NCBI GenBank assembly: GCA_964654155.1
Contig: CAZZGL010000001.1
Location: 49,966-113,965, forward strand
Reading direction: 5' to 3'
Length of the DNA: 64,000 bases
DNA from: CAG-826 sp964654155
GTDB lineage: Bacteria; Bacillota_I; Bacilli_A; RFN20; CAG-826
In this document: piece after piece, positions 16,637-26,658 of the stretch
How the letters are laid out: every line of letters begins with the position of its first letter
Position numbering within the stretch: the stretch's first letter is position 1
Translations under genes and position numbers: made by a program
The notes under the pieces: generated by a model
Databases searched by the model: none
Told to the model about the DNA's origin: nothing
The model's input: only the letters and a program-made list of their open reading frames with translations

Positions 16637-18772
16637 ATGGTTGAGTTTGTTGCTAAATGTATTAATTTATATAATATAAAAGTTGAATTGAAGTATGATT
16701 CAAGTGATTTACCATTAAAAAAAGTGTTTACATTGATAGAAGATGGAATTGCTAAAGAAGTTCCTCTTATTATTAAAGAAAAACCAAGTAATTCTTTAGT
16801 GGAATATGAGTTAAAATTAAATAATCCTTTAGTACTAGGTCATGATTATAAATTATCTGATGAAAATTACCAAGTTACGTCTCTTATTACACTTCCTCTT
16901 TTAGAAGAAGATTTTTTTGATGAACTTTATACCTATAATGAACATGATTTAGGTATCACTTATTATGAAGATCACTGCGAATTTAAATTGTGGTCTCCTT
17001 TATCAAGCTCCGCTAAAGTTGTTTATATTATAAATGATACGACTCATGAAGTTAAAATGATACGATTAGATAAAGGTATTTATTATGCTTCAATTAAAGG
17101 AAATTTGGAATTAGCAAGATATCAATATCAAGTGATTATTGATGGAGAAGAACGAATCTCACCAGACCCATACGCAATTGCATCGACACAAAATGGAACT
17201 CATTCTGTTGTTGTCTCCTTAGAAAAAACTAGAAAAATACCAAAAAACAGCGAATATTTGCCAGAATTTAAAAAATATACCGATGCAATTATATATGAAA
17301 CAAGTGTACGAGATTTAACTATTTATCCAGATACTGATGTTGTGCATAAAGGTCGTTTTTTAGGCGTGATTGAAAAAGGAAGACGCTCATCTTCTGGAGC
17401 TTTAGTGGGGTTAGATCATTTAATAAAATTAGGAATTACTCATTTACAATTATTACCGATTTTTGATTTTGCTACAGTTGATGAAACAGATCCTCAACGA
17501 TTATATAACTGGGGATATGATCCTGCTCAATATAATGTTCCAGAAGGAAGTTATGCTTCAAATTTAGAAGACCCATATTCACGAATTATAGATTTAAAAA
17601 CGATGATTAGTGAATTGCATAAAAATGGAATTAGAGTCAATATGGATGTTGTTTATAATCATATGTTTGATCGCATTAAATCACCATTTGAAGTATTATG
17701 TCCTGGATATTATTTTAGAAAAGATAAAAATGGAAATTTGTCAAATGGCTCCTTTTGTGGAAATGATTTAGCAACTGATAAACCGATGGTTAGAAATTTT
17801 ATTGTTGATTCATGTTTATATTGGCTTCAAGAATATGGAATTGATGGTTTTCGGTTTGATTTAATGGGAATTATTGATATCGATACAATGAATATTATTT
17901 TAGAAAAATGTAAAAAATTAAGACCTGATTTTATGATTTATGGTGAAGGATGGAACATGCCTACCTTTTTACCAGATGAACAAAAATCGATGATGGGTAA
18001 TGCTGATAGATTACCTAATATTGCTTTCTTTAATGATGCATTTAGAGATGTTGCTAAAGGTAAAACCGGTGAATCGGAAGAAGCAATAAAAGGTTACTTA
18101 TTAGGACAAGAGAATTATATTGAAGGATTTAAATTTGTTTATATGGGATCTTCTATTGATTATTGCTTTTCACCGATGTTTAATTCTTTTGCACAAAGTA
18201 TAAATTATGTTGAATGTCATGATAACGCTACATTGTATGATAAAATACAGGTTGCTTGTCAAAGTGAAAGCCATGAACAAAGATTAAGACGTGTTACTTT
18301 AATTAATGAAGTAATTATGTTATCATATGGTATTCCGTTTATTCATATGGGTCAAGAAGTTGGTTTAACTAAATATCGCATGCACAATTCATATTGTTCA
18401 GGCGATAAATATAATCAATTTGATTATCAAAAGCTAACTGACCGAAAATGGATGGTAAAATGTATGAATGATATTATTCAAATTAGAAAAATGTTTCCTT
18501 TCCTTAGATATGAAAATAAAGAAGATTTACAAGGATTATTTAGATTTGAAAATCTTGATAATGGTGGTTTATTAATTGATTTTATCGATGAAGAAAAAAT
18601 TGCCCCTTATAAAAATTTTAAAATATTTATTAACCCAAGCGTTAGAACTATTTATTATAATTTACAAGAATATTATCAAGTATTATTTAATGAAGCTGGT
18701 CGATTAAAAGATGAAATGTATTCACAATCTTTAATGATTAATGGTTTGACAGTTGTAATAGTTGCAAAATAA
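16637..18772 (+). CDS. pulA: Type I pullulanase
   Basis: The 711-residue GH13 enzyme has the pullulanase signature YNWGYDPAQYNVPEGSYAS, the nucleophile region DGFRFDLMGIID, the acid/base region YGEGWNM and the ECHDNATLYDK motif. An N-terminal carbohydrate-binding module (about 100-190) precedes the barrel. It cleaves alpha-1,6 branches in pullulan, glycogen or limit dextrins. There is no signal peptide, so it should act in the cytoplasm on stored glycogen or imported oligosaccharides. It follows acpS by five bases, with no functional link apparent beyond sharing the operon. Confidence 0.93.
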   Translation: MVEFVAKCINLYNIKVELKYDSSDLPLKKVFTLIEDGIAKEVPLIIKEKPSNSLVEYELKLNNPLVLGHDYKLSDENYQVTSLITLPLLEEDFFDELYTYNEHDLGITYYEDHCEFKLWSPLSSSAKVVYIINDTTHEVKMIRLDKGIYYASIKGNLELARYQYQVIIDGEERISPDPYAIASTQNGTHSVVVSLEKTRKIPKNSEYLPEFKKYTDAIIYETSVRDLTIYPDTDVVHKGRFLGVIEKGRRSSSGALVGLDHLIKLGITHLQLLPIFDFATVDETDPQRLYNWGYDPAQYNVPEGSYASNLEDPYSRIIDLKTMISELHKNGIRVNMDVVYNHMFDRIKSPFEVLCPGYYFRKDKNGNLSNGSFCGNDLATDKPMVRNFIVDSCLYWLQEYGIDGFRFDLMGIIDIDTMNIILEKCKKLRPDFMIYGEGWNMPTFLPDEQKSMMGNADRLPNIAFFNDAFRDVAKGKTGESEEAIKGYLLGQENYIEGFKFVYMGSSIDYCFSPMFNSFAQSINYVECHDNATLYDKIQVACQSESHEQRLRRVTLINEVIMLSYGIPFIHMGQEVGLTKYRMHNSYCSGDKYNQFDYQKLTDRKWMVKCMNDIIQIRKMFPFLRYENKEDLQGLFRFENLDNGGLLIDFIDEEKIAPYKNFKIFINPSVRTIYYNLQEYYQVLFNEAGRLKDEMYSQSLMINGLTVVIVAK

Positions 18773-18807
18773 ATTAAAACTCAAAAATAAAAAGGGAAGT
18801 GGTATTA

Positions 18808-19596
18808 ATGAAATATCCTGGTTATATCGCTCGTGTTGGTTGGCCAATTGTTTCAAGTTATTGGTGGATGAGAAAATATGCAAAACATCCAGAAAAATAT
18901 ACAATGGAAGAAAAGTATAATCGTCTTCGGAAATTAGTTTCAAAGGTGGCAAAAGGTTTAAATTTAGAAATATATGTTAATGGACTTGATAATATTCCTC
19001 AAGATGGACATTCATTTATTATTACTCCTAATCATTTATCAATGTTTGACCCATTTTTACTTTTTATGTATGTAACTACGCCTTTATCTTTTGTTGCAAA
19101 AAAGCAAGTAATTAGATTTCCATTTGTAGGTAAATGTATGAAGTTATTAGAAGGTGTATTTCTAGATCGAGATGATTTAAGACAAAATTTAAGAATAATG
19201 CGTCATATAACAGAGACTTTAAAAAATGATACCAATAGTTGGGTCATTTATCCTGAAGGAACAAGAACAAAGAATGATGATTATTCAATGAATGAAATGA
19301 AACCAGGTTCGTTTAAAATGGCTCTTGATAGTGAAAAGACAATTCTTCCAGTTGCTTTTTATGGAACATTTAGGGTATTATCAACAAAATATAAGAATAA
19401 AATAAATCCAATTCAAGTGTCATTTTTAGAACCCTTAACTCCAGAACAATTTAAAGATTTAAAAACGGTGGAAGTAGCTTCTATTATTCAAAAAAGAGTG
19501 GAAGATGAACTAAAAATATTAAAAGAGCAAGATGCTCAATTAATGGAAGAAATAACAAGAAGAAAAAAGCATAAAAAAAGGACTAAGAACGCATAA
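18808..19596 (+). CDS. plsC: 1-acyl-sn-glycerol-3-phosphate acyltransferase
   Basis: The 262-residue protein has the PlsC acyltransferase motifs: NHLSMFDPF (NHxxxxD catalytic pair), VFLDRDD, and YPEGTRTKND. It adds the second acyl chain to lysophosphatidate during phospholipid synthesis at the membrane. A hydrophobic N-terminal stretch is present, and the C-terminus is very basic (RRKKHKKRTKNA). The ATG at 18808 is preferred to the GTG nine bases upstream because AAAGGGAAG stands at the right distance. It is the last gene of the ftsK run and its stop lies inside the terminator hairpin. Confidence 0.9.
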   Translation: MKYPGYIARVGWPIVSSYWWMRKYAKHPEKYTMEEKYNRLRKLVSKVAKGLNLEIYVNGLDNIPQDGHSFIITPNHLSMFDPFLLFMYVTTPLSFVAKKQVIRFPFVGKCMKLLEGVFLDRDDLRQNLRIMRHITETLKNDTNSWVIYPEGTRTKNDDYSMNEMKPGSFKMALDSEKTILPVAFYGTFRVLSTKYKNKINPIQVSFLEPLTPEQFKDLKTVEVASIIQKRVEDELKILKEQDAQLMEEITRRKKHKKRTKNA

Positions 19597-19610
19597 TTCT
19601 TAGTTTTTTT
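19583..19610 (+). terminator. Terminator of the ftsK-plsC operon
   Basis: CTAAGAA and TTCTTAG pair around a seven-base loop and are followed by seven T. The loop includes the start of the plsC stop region. Confidence 0.85.
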
Positions 19611-19660
19611 AATACTTTATTAATGCTGTATTAAGTTTAAGTTAAGTTTTGAGTTATTTA

Positions 19661-19695
19661 TTGACAGTGATTTTTAATTAAGATAATATCTTAAT
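19661..19695 (+). promoter_or_regulatory. Consensus promoter with palindromic operator before the ABC exporter
   Basis: TTGACA (19661-19666) and TAATAT (19684-19689) are exactly 17 bases apart. The palindrome ATTAAGATAATATCTTAAT (19677-19695, nine-base arms) covers the -10 box. Just upstream, TTAAGT-like steps repeat (19631-19650), resembling response-regulator boxes. A repressor on the palindrome is inferred. Confidence 0.65.
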
Positions 19696-19720
19696 ATGCT
19701 TTTAAAAGGAGGTAAAAATT

Positions 19721-22387
19721 ATGTTAAAACTTAAACAAATTAAGAAAGATTATATTGTCGCTGACACGGTTGTTCACGCACTTAAGGGGATTGATATTTC
19801 TTTTAGAAAAAATGAATTTGTTTCAATACTTGGTCCTTCTGGATGTGGTAAAACGACATTATTAAATATTATTGGAGGTCTTGATCATTATACAAGTGGA
19901 GATATGTTTATCGATAATATTTCCACACGCGATTTTAAAGATGGTGATTGGGATACTTATCGAAATCATCGAATTGGATTTGTCTTTCAAAGTTATAATT
20001 TAATACCTCATCAAACTGTATTAGAAAATGTTGAATTAGCTTTAACTATTGGAGGAGTGTCTAAAGAAGAAAGAATAAAACGCGCAAAAGCGGCTTTAGA
20101 TAAAGTTGGCTTATCGGATCAATATAATAAGAAACCTAATCAATTATCTGGAGGTCAATGTCAACGAGTTGCTATTGCTAGAGCCTTAGTAAATGAACCA
20201 GATATTTTACTTGCTGATGAACCAACAGGGGCTTTAGACACAAAAACCTCTATTCAAATAATGGAATTAATTAAAGAGATATCTAAAGATCGTCTTGTTA
20301 TTATGGTAACTCATAATCCAGAATTAGCTAATGAATATAGCACTAGAATTATTAATTTATTAGATGGCAAAATTACTTCTGATAGTAATCCATATGATTA
20401 TGAAGTTGATAAATATGAAGTAAAACAAAAAGAAAAGAAATCTAAATTATCATTTTGGACAGGTTTTAAATTATCAGCGAGAAATTTAAAATCAAAATTT
20501 AAAAGAACAGCGATGGTTTGTTTTGCCGGTTCAATCGGTATAATTGGAGTAGCGACAGTGTTATCAGTCTCAACAGGGGTAACAAATTATGTAAATAAAA
20601 TGCAAGATGATATGTTATCTGGTAATCCGATTACAATTAAAGAGCAAACAATGAGCTTTGATTTGCTATTAGAAGGAATGGAAACAGGACAAAAGAATCA
20701 ATTAATTAAAGATTCTATAGAAGATGGAAAAGTTAATGTTCAATTTCTTATAAACACTCTTGTTGAAAGAAGTAAATTAACTGAAAATATGATGGTGAGC
20801 AATGATATTACTCAAGAGTATATTGATTATTTATATGATATGCCTAGTGAATATTATTCAGCAATTGCTACATATTATGGAATTAATGTACGAAATAATA
20901 TCTATACCGATATTAATATAGATAAGTATGGACAAAAAAATATGTCTTTAACTGCAATTGAGAGCATGTATACAAATATGCTTAAGGAAACGGACTTAAA
21001 GGATTATGCTTCGATTATTTCTCAAGTTACCAATAGCTTTGAACAATATCCAAATAATATCGATTTTATTAAGAGTCAATATGATATTATATCTGATGCA
21101 GAAACAAGTTATTTTGCTACAGAGGCAAATGAATTAATGATTGTTGTTAGTGACGATACTGAATTAACGGATATATTACTTGGTCAATTAGGATATTATA
21201 CTCAAGATGAATTCTTTAACATTTCATATAAAGCATCGGAAAGTGATAAATATAATTCTTCATTAGATAAAGAAAAATTTACTTATGAAGAGTTATTAGG
21301 AAAAACTTTTACCTATTATCCTAATAACACTGTTTATACAAAGAATAATAATTTAACAGATTTTACAAAGCCATTATCCACTACTAATCCATTTTTCTAT
21401 TCAGGATATGAAAATGAAAATTGGGATAATGGTATTGAATTTAAGATTACCGCAATATTAAGAGCAAAAGATGATATTAGTTATGGATGTTTACAAAGTG
21501 GAGTATATTATACTCCTGCATTTACAAAAAAAGTTATTTTAGATAATCTAGAATCGGAAATTTGTCAATATGCATCAAGTGTTGATGGTAACACAATTAC
21601 ATCTATGGCATATACCGATCCTAATAGTGGTACAACTATATCATATGGAATAACTTATGAGTTAGATTATTCTTTTGAAAATAATGATTATAATAATGTT
21701 ACTTGTTTTGTCGGAACAAATTCAATGATTGGTGCTTTGCTTGGTAATAATTCTTATAGCATAACTCTTCGTGAACTGGGTGGCATTAATTTGCCTAATG
21801 AATTAGCTGTTTATCCTTATGATTTTGAATATAAAGATGAAGTTACTTCATATCTTGATCAATGGAATTCTGATAATGATATTGTAGTAAATGGAGTAAC
21901 ACTTACCCATGAAAATCGAAATGATATTATCTATACAGATACTTTAGCAATTGTCATTTCATTAATTACAACAATGATTGATATTGTGACTTATGCTTTA
22001 GTGGCATTTACAGCATTATCGCTTGTTGTTTCAACAGTAATGATTGCAATTATAACATATGTTTCAGTTATCGAACGTGTTAAAGAAATAGGTGTTATTA
22101 GATCACTTGGAGGACGCAAAAAAGATGTTTCTAGATTATTTAATTCGGAATCATTTATTATTGGAGGCCTTTCAGGATTAATTGGAATAGGAGTAACATA
22201 CTTATTATCAGGATTAATTAATTTAATTGTTGGTTCATTAAGTGGCATCTACACAATTGCAACATTACCAATTAATATAGCGATTACAATGATTATTATT
22301 AGTATTTTATTAACTTCTATTTCTGGATTAGTTCCAGCAAGAATTGCTTCTAAAAAAGATCCAGTCGTAGCATTAAGGACTGAATAA
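19721..22387 (+). CDS. ABC transporter, fused ATPase and FtsX-type permease (MacB-like)
   Basis: The 888-residue protein joins an ABC ATPase (1 to about 225; Walker A GPSGCGKTTLL, signature LSGGQCQRVAIARAL, Walker B LLADEPTGALD) to a permease. The permease has one membrane helix near 265-285, a large external domain (about 290-740) and three helices near the C-terminus (about 750-885). This MacB/BceAB-like layout belongs to the mechanotransmission class, which exports or detoxifies peptides and other compounds, or handles lipoproteins. No two-component system or substrate gene is adjacent. The RBS is AAAAGGAGGT. Transport direction and substrate are not visible. Confidence 0.88.
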   Translation: MLKLKQIKKDYIVADTVVHALKGIDISFRKNEFVSILGPSGCGKTTLLNIIGGLDHYTSGDMFIDNISTRDFKDGDWDTYRNHRIGFVFQSYNLIPHQTVLENVELALTIGGVSKEERIKRAKAALDKVGLSDQYNKKPNQLSGGQCQRVAIARALVNEPDILLADEPTGALDTKTSIQIMELIKEISKDRLVIMVTHNPELANEYSTRIINLLDGKITSDSNPYDYEVDKYEVKQKEKKSKLSFWTGFKLSARNLKSKFKRTAMVCFAGSIGIIGVATVLSVSTGVTNYVNKMQDDMLSGNPITIKEQTMSFDLLLEGMETGQKNQLIKDSIEDGKVNVQFLINTLVERSKLTENMMVSNDITQEYIDYLYDMPSEYYSAIATYYGINVRNNIYTDINIDKYGQKNMSLTAIESMYTNMLKETDLKDYASIISQVTNSFEQYPNNIDFIKSQYDIISDAETSYFATEANELMIVVSDDTELTDILLGQLGYYTQDEFFNISYKASESDKYNSSLDKEKFTYEELLGKTFTYYPNNTVYTKNNNLTDFTKPLSTTNPFFYSGYENENWDNGIEFKITAILRAKDDISYGCLQSGVYYTPAFTKKVILDNLESEICQYASSVDGNTITSMAYTDPNSGTTISYGITYELDYSFENNDYNNVTCFVGTNSMIGALLGNNSYSITLRELGGINLPNELAVYPYDFEYKDEVTSYLDQWNSDNDIVVNGVTLTHENRNDIIYTDTLAIVISLITTMIDIVTYALVAFTALSLVVSTVMIAIITYVSVIERVKEIGVIRSLGGRKKDVSRLFNSESFIIGGLSGLIGIGVTYLLSGLINLIVGSLSGIYTIATLPINIAITMIIISILLTSISGLVPARIASKKDPVVALRTE

Positions 22388-22395
22388 AATAAAAT

Positions 22396-22424
22396 AACCA
22401 TCGAGTTTATTCGGTGGTTTTTTT
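22396..22424 (+). terminator. Terminator after the ABC exporter
   Basis: AACCATCGA and TCGGTGGTT pair (one G-T wobble) around GTTTAT, followed by a T-run. Confidence 0.8.
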
Positions 22425-22467
22425 AAAATTATATACTTTCTGCTTGATTTAATTATAAAAAAGTATG

Positions 22468-23751
22468 TTATCTTCGTAATCCTTTTGGATAATGGTTTTT
22501 TGCTTGACCATTTATAACTTTTACAAACCCTAATGTTAGACCATAGTAGGAAACTGTGCAAAAGCCATTATATTTTTGGTCGACTTCAAGTACTTCACCA
22601 TGTAAGTATTTATCTTTTTGCAAGTCGTTTAAAGGAATATCATTATTCCATTTAAGATGTCTAGCTAGAGCAAGGGATGGTACAAAATGATTGCTTTTTA
22701 TTGAGCCGATTTCTAATCCAAGTCGTAATATAGTTAAATTATTGTAATTAAATGGGAATTTTAAAGCATACAGTAAGTCGTTTTTTGCAACAATATCATA
22801 GTTATTTAAAGGAAAATCTTTTAATAAATTGTTATATTTATTTACTGATGGTTTAAATACGCTTTCTTTACAGTTTGAATTTCCTATTTTATGTAACAAA
22901 GCGATAAAATGACCTTCGCCATTAAATAAGGAAGGAAGAAGATGAATAGCTTCTTTTAAACTCGGGTGACTATAAAATAAAGGACTATTGTTAAGATTAA
23001 TTATTTCAAAATCAGAATTATTAATTAGAAAATTTATTATAATATCCTCATCCTCTTCATAAGAAAATGAACATGTGGAATAAATTAAATAACCATCATT
23101 ATCTAAATAGGACGCCGCTTGATTAAGTAATTCTTTTTGAATAGAAGCGCATTTAAGAACTTTTTCATATGTCCAATCATCTTTCATCTTACTTTCTTTT
23201 CGAAACATTCCACTTCCAGAACAAGGGGCGTCTAAAATAATCGCGGAAAATAAATTTTTAAATCTAGAGGGAAACTTTTTTGGATCCATTGCCGTAACAA
23301 TAACATTATCAAAACCATATTTTTCAATGTTTGAAGAAAGAATTTGGGCACGTTGATATGATAAATCATTACTGATAATTAGGTTATTAGGATGTTTAAA
23401 AGCTAATTGACAAGTTTTTCCTCCAGGTGCTGCACACATATCTAATATTAAACCGTTTTCTTTAATTGGTATTAATGATGATACAATCGCTGCACTTGGC
23501 TCTTGAAGATAGTATCCGCCAGCATCAAAAAAAACATTTTTACCTAAAGGTAATTTGTTTTTATCGTAGTAATATGCACCATCAACAAAAGGATGTTTAT
23601 TCAAATGACCAAATAAAGAAAAAAGTAATTCTTCATTCATTTTTTTTGGATTTAAAAGAACTGAATGAAAATCTTCTTTATCTAATGAATCGATTAATTC
23701 TTTAACAATATCGCTAGGAAAATAATGTAATAAATGTGTTTTAAAATCCAT
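22468..23751 (-). CDS. RsmF/NOP2-family rRNA (cytosine-C5) methyltransferase
   Basis: The 427-residue protein has the SAM-binding motif LDMCAAPGGKT, the catalytic DAPCSGSGMFRK (motif IV PC) and STCSFSYEEDE (motif VI cysteine). A C-terminal RNA-binding extension ends in NHYPKGLRR, typical of RsmF-like proteins. It should methylate cytosine in 16S rRNA. The chosen ATG (23749-23751) starts MDFKTHLL and has AAGGTGATT before it. A longer open frame extends 156 bases upstream into the divergent dacF gene but shows no binding site or family homology. The exact target base is not known. Confidence 0.88.
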   Translation of the reverse strand: MDFKTHLLHYFPSDIVKELIDSLDKEDFHSVLLNPKKMNEELLFSLFGHLNKHPFVDGAYYYDKNKLPLGKNVFFDAGGYYLQEPSAAIVSSLIPIKENGLILDMCAAPGGKTCQLAFKHPNNLIISNDLSYQRAQILSSNIEKYGFDNVIVTAMDPKKFPSRFKNLFSAIILDAPCSGSGMFRKESKMKDDWTYEKVLKCASIQKELLNQAASYLDNDGYLIYSTCSFSYEEDEDIIINFLINNSDFEIINLNNSPLFYSHPSLKEAIHLLPSLFNGEGHFIALLHKIGNSNCKESVFKPSVNKYNNLLKDFPLNNYDIVAKNDLLYALKFPFNYNNLTILRLGLEIGSIKSNHFVPSLALARHLKWNNDIPLNDLQKDKYLHGEVLEVDQKYNGFCTVSYYGLTLGFVKVINGQAKNHYPKGLRR

Positions 23752-23851
23752 GTTAATCACCTTCAATAGTTTAAAATAAAATCTTAGATAAATAAATACA
23801 TTTTGTTCTAAAAACAATAAGGTTTCATACATTTTATTGAGGTGGATACTA

Positions 23852-25009
23852 ATGAAATTATTATTAACTTTCCTTTTAAGCATTTCATTTCTAACAGCAA
23901 ATGTCAAATTGACAAGTAAAGAATTTACAAATGAAACTGATTTAGGTTTATTTACAAATAGTTGTATTTTAATTGAAGCGAATACCGGAAAAGTTTTATA
24001 TGAAGAAAATGCTGATGAAATACATTATCCGGCATCAATGACAAAAATGATGGGAATGTATTTAGTATTAAAAGCAATTAATGAAGAAAAAATTACTTTT
24101 GATGACATGGTGACATGTTCTTCTTATGCCGCAAGTATGGGTGGAACACAAATATTTTTAGAAAGCGGCGAACAAATGAGTGTTAAGGACTTATTTAAAT
24201 CAGTAGCGATAAATTCCGCAAATGATGCCATTACGGCATTAGGAGAATATTTAGAAGGTTCAACTGAAGCATTTGTTGAAAGAATGAATCAAACCGCTAA
24301 AGAATTAGGCATGAATAACACCTGTTTTAAAAATCCAACTGGGTTTGATGATAAAGAACATGTTACAACACCTCGGGACATGTCAATTATTGCTTTTAAT
24401 TTAGTTAAATTTAACGAATTGCTGTTTCAATTTACAAGATTAAAAGAAGCGTATGTTAGAGAAGATACATCTTCACCTTTTTGGCTGGTAAACACTAATA
24501 AAATGCTAGGTCATTACGAAGGTATGGATGGATTAAAAACTGGCTATACAACTTTAGCAAAGTATAATTTGACCGCAACAGCAATTAGAAATGGCATTAG
24601 ACTAATATCGGTAGTAATGAATGAAGATTCAATTTCAAATCGTTCAACTGATACAACTAAACTATTAAATTATGGTTTTAGTAAATTAGAGTTAATTAGA
24701 TTATATCCACTTCATAAAGAATTATGTACTTATTCTTTTTCAAAAGCTTTGATAAAAGATACTAAAATATATACAAAAGAAGAAATTAATCTTATTGTTC
24801 CAAAAGGAACAACAAAAGAATCACTGACCGCAAGAGTGGAGATAATTAAAAATTCCGCTCCAATAAAAAAAGATGAGATTGTTGGCTACTTAATTATTGA
24901 AGATCAAAATAAAAATGAATACAAATATGAATTAACTGTTTTAGAAGATGTTAATTTAATGGAATTCATTGATTATTTAAAAGAAGCATTAATTAAATTC
25001 TTTGCGTAA
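23852..25009 (+). CDS. dacF: D-alanyl-D-alanine carboxypeptidase, DacF type
   Basis: The 385-residue penicillin-binding protein has an N-terminal signal sequence (about 1-20) and the three active-site motifs: SMTK (62-65), SAN (122-124) and KTG (about 229-231, DGLKTGYTT). A beta-rich domain follows, and a C-terminal amphipathic helix could bind the membrane. It trims the terminal D-alanine of peptidoglycan stem peptides. As in B. subtilis, dacF stands directly before spoIIAA, so a role in spore cortex crosslinking is likely. The ATG at 23852 with GAGGTGG is preferred to the TTG 15 bases upstream. Confidence 0.92.
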   Translation: MKLLLTFLLSISFLTANVKLTSKEFTNETDLGLFTNSCILIEANTGKVLYEENADEIHYPASMTKMMGMYLVLKAINEEKITFDDMVTCSSYAASMGGTQIFLESGEQMSVKDLFKSVAINSANDAITALGEYLEGSTEAFVERMNQTAKELGMNNTCFKNPTGFDDKEHVTTPRDMSIIAFNLVKFNELLFQFTRLKEAYVREDTSSPFWLVNTNKMLGHYEGMDGLKTGYTTLAKYNLTATAIRNGIRLISVVMNEDSISNRSTDTTKLLNYGFSKLELIRLYPLHKELCTYSFSKALIKDTKIYTKEEINLIVPKGTTKESLTARVEIIKNSAPIKKDEIVGYLIIEDQNKNEYKYELTVLEDVNLMEFIDYLKEALIKFFA

Positions 25010-25055
25010 ATTGTCAAATATTGGCGAATGAATTTTTAATATTTATTGTCGAAAG

Positions 25056-25083
25056 GCGTCGAAATAAAAATCGGCGTTTTTTT
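25056..25083 (+). terminator. Probable terminator between dacF and spoIIAA
   Basis: GCGTCGA and TCGGCGT pair (two wobbles) around an eight-base AT loop, followed by seven T. It would partly separate dacF from the spoIIA genes. Confidence 0.6.
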
Positions 25084-25118
25084 ATTTTGGTAATATTCAT
25101 TAAGGAGGTGAGAAGAAA

Positions 25119-25472
25119 ATGAATGACAAAATTAAAATTACTCCTTTTGAAGATGGATTAGTGATTGCAATTTCTGGTGATTTAGATTCTTTAAGAGTAA
25201 TGTCATATCGCAGTTTAATTGTTAGTGAGATGGAAAAAAATAATGCGCGTGCCATATTATGGGATTTTAGTAATTTAAGTTATTTAGATTCTTCGGGGAT
25301 TGGATTAATTTTAGGACGTTACAATGAAATTAGAAGAATAGGTGGAATATGTGGGATTATGGGGCTTTCTGCATCATCTAGAAAGATAATAATGGTAACG
25401 GGTTTGTTTTCTATAATGGAAGAATATCGCTCTTTAGGAGCATTTAAAAAGAAAGTGAGGATTGCACTATGA
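25119..25472 (+). CDS. spoIIAA: Anti-sigma F factor antagonist SpoIIAA
   Basis: The 117-residue STAS-domain protein carries the phosphorylation motif DSSGIG with serines 58 and 59, matching the serine modified by SpoIIAB in B. subtilis. Unphosphorylated SpoIIAA releases sigma F from SpoIIAB in the forespore. AAGGAGGTGAGAAG precedes the ATG. The stop overlaps the spoIIAB start (ATGA), so the three partner proteins are translated together. Confidence 0.96.
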   Translation: MNDKIKITPFEDGLVIAISGDLDSLRVMSYRSLIVSEMEKNNARAILWDFSNLSYLDSSGIGLILGRYNEIRRIGGICGIMGLSASSRKIIMVTGLFSIMEEYRSLGAFKKKVRIAL

Positions 25473-25921
25473 ATAGTATGGAATTAAGATTTAATGCATC
25501 GTTGGTTAATGAAGCATTTGCGAGAATGTCGGTTATTTCATTTATTTCACCATTAAATCCATCTTTAGATGAAATAAGTGAAATTAAAACTATAGTTTCA
25601 GAAGCGGTATCGAATGCAATAATTCATGGATATCGATTAGATGCTAGTAAAGAGGTAGTAATTAAGGCCAGTATTGATAAAGATTCTTTATTGTTGATAA
25701 TTAGTGATTATGGAGTAGGTATTGAAAATATTGAACAAGCTTTAAAACCTTCTTTTACAACTAGACCAGATTTAGAACGAGCAGGAATGGGATTAACTAT
25801 TATTAGAACTTTATCTGATGAATTTGCGATTCGTTCTGTTATTGGTATGGGAACAAAAATTACTATCAAAAAGATTTTTTCAAAAGAGCCAAGTTTAGTA
25901 TATGAACGAAAAGATAGCTGA
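25469..25921 (+). CDS. spoIIAB: Anti-sigma F factor SpoIIAB (serine kinase)
   Basis: The 150-residue GHKL ATPase has the N box EAVSNAIIHGY and the G1 region DYGVGIENIEQ, with GMGLTII further on. It binds and silences sigma F and phosphorylates SpoIIAA. It is coupled to spoIIAA by a four-base overlap and its end overlaps the sigF start by 20 bases. It ends in TGA, which would read on into a different product if TGA coded for tryptophan; this supports the standard code. Confidence 0.96.
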   Translation: MNSMELRFNASLVNEAFARMSVISFISPLNPSLDEISEIKTIVSEAVSNAIIHGYRLDASKEVVIKASIDKDSLLLIISDYGVGIENIEQALKPSFTTRPDLERAGMGLTIIRTLSDEFAIRSVIGMGTKITIKKIFSKEPSLVYERKDS

Positions 25922-26615
25922 TTATGAATTAATTTTAAAAGCAAAAGAAGGAGATCAAAACGCATTAGAAGAAGCGGTTTTAAAAAATAAGCCACTTGTG
26001 GTTTCGATTTTAAAAAGATACCATTATTCATCATGTGATAAAGAAGATTTATTAAGTGTTGGTATGATGGGCTTATTAAAAGCAATTAAACAATTTGATC
26101 CTAGTTATGGGGTTCAATTTTCAACATATGCGGTTCCATTAATACTTGGTGAAATAAAAAGATACTTTCGAGATGATGGGGCAATTAAAGTATCTAGACA
26201 ATATAAAGAATTATATTTAAAAATAGAACGCGCAAAAAAAGAGTTTGAAGATAATAATTTCCGAACAATAACTCTTGAAGATTTAGAAAATGAACTTCAT
26301 GAATCAAAGGAAGATATCTTAATGGCTATTGAATCACATTACTATCCAACTTCATTATCTAAGCCACTTGATGAAGATAATCTTACTCTAATCGATACCA
26401 TAGGAGAAAATGATGTCAAAATGTCAATTGATAAAATGGATTTATATGATGCATTAGATAAATTAGATGATAAGGAACGATTGTTAATAGAGTTAAGATT
26501 TTTTGAAGGAATGAAGCAAAATGATGTTGCTAAAAGATTTTTTGTCTCTCAAGTACAAATTTCAAGGTGGGAAAAGAAAATATTAGAAAAATTAAAATCT
26601 ATGTTAATAAGTTGA
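25902..26615 (+). CDS. sigF: RNA polymerase sporulation sigma factor SigF
   Basis: The 237-residue sigma-70 family protein has region 2 (DLLSVGMMGLLKAIKQFDPSYGVQFSTYA in pieces), region 3 and a region 4 helix-turn-helix (QNDVAKRFFVSQVQISRWEKK). SigF is the first forespore-specific sigma factor. In third place of a spoIIAA-spoIIAB-sigF operon, it is much more likely SigF than the related SigG. The start ATG lies inside spoIIAB with only a weak binding site, so translation probably depends on coupling. Confidence 0.95.
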   Translation: MNEKIADYELILKAKEGDQNALEEAVLKNKPLVVSILKRYHYSSCDKEDLLSVGMMGLLKAIKQFDPSYGVQFSTYAVPLILGEIKRYFRDDGAIKVSRQYKELYLKIERAKKEFEDNNFRTITLEDLENELHESKEDILMAIESHYYPTSLSKPLDEDNLTLIDTIGENDVKMSIDKMDLYDALDKLDDKERLLIELRFFEGMKQNDVAKRFFVSQVQISRWEKKILEKLKSMLIS

Positions 26616-26658
26616 ATTAAAACACTTATTTTAGGAACACTAAAAAAGAGGTGATTCA

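Noticed and set aside
23752..23907. N-terminal extension of the rRNA methyltransferase
   Set aside because: The longer frame overlaps the dacF start region, lacks a binding site and family similarity; the ATG at 23751 has both.
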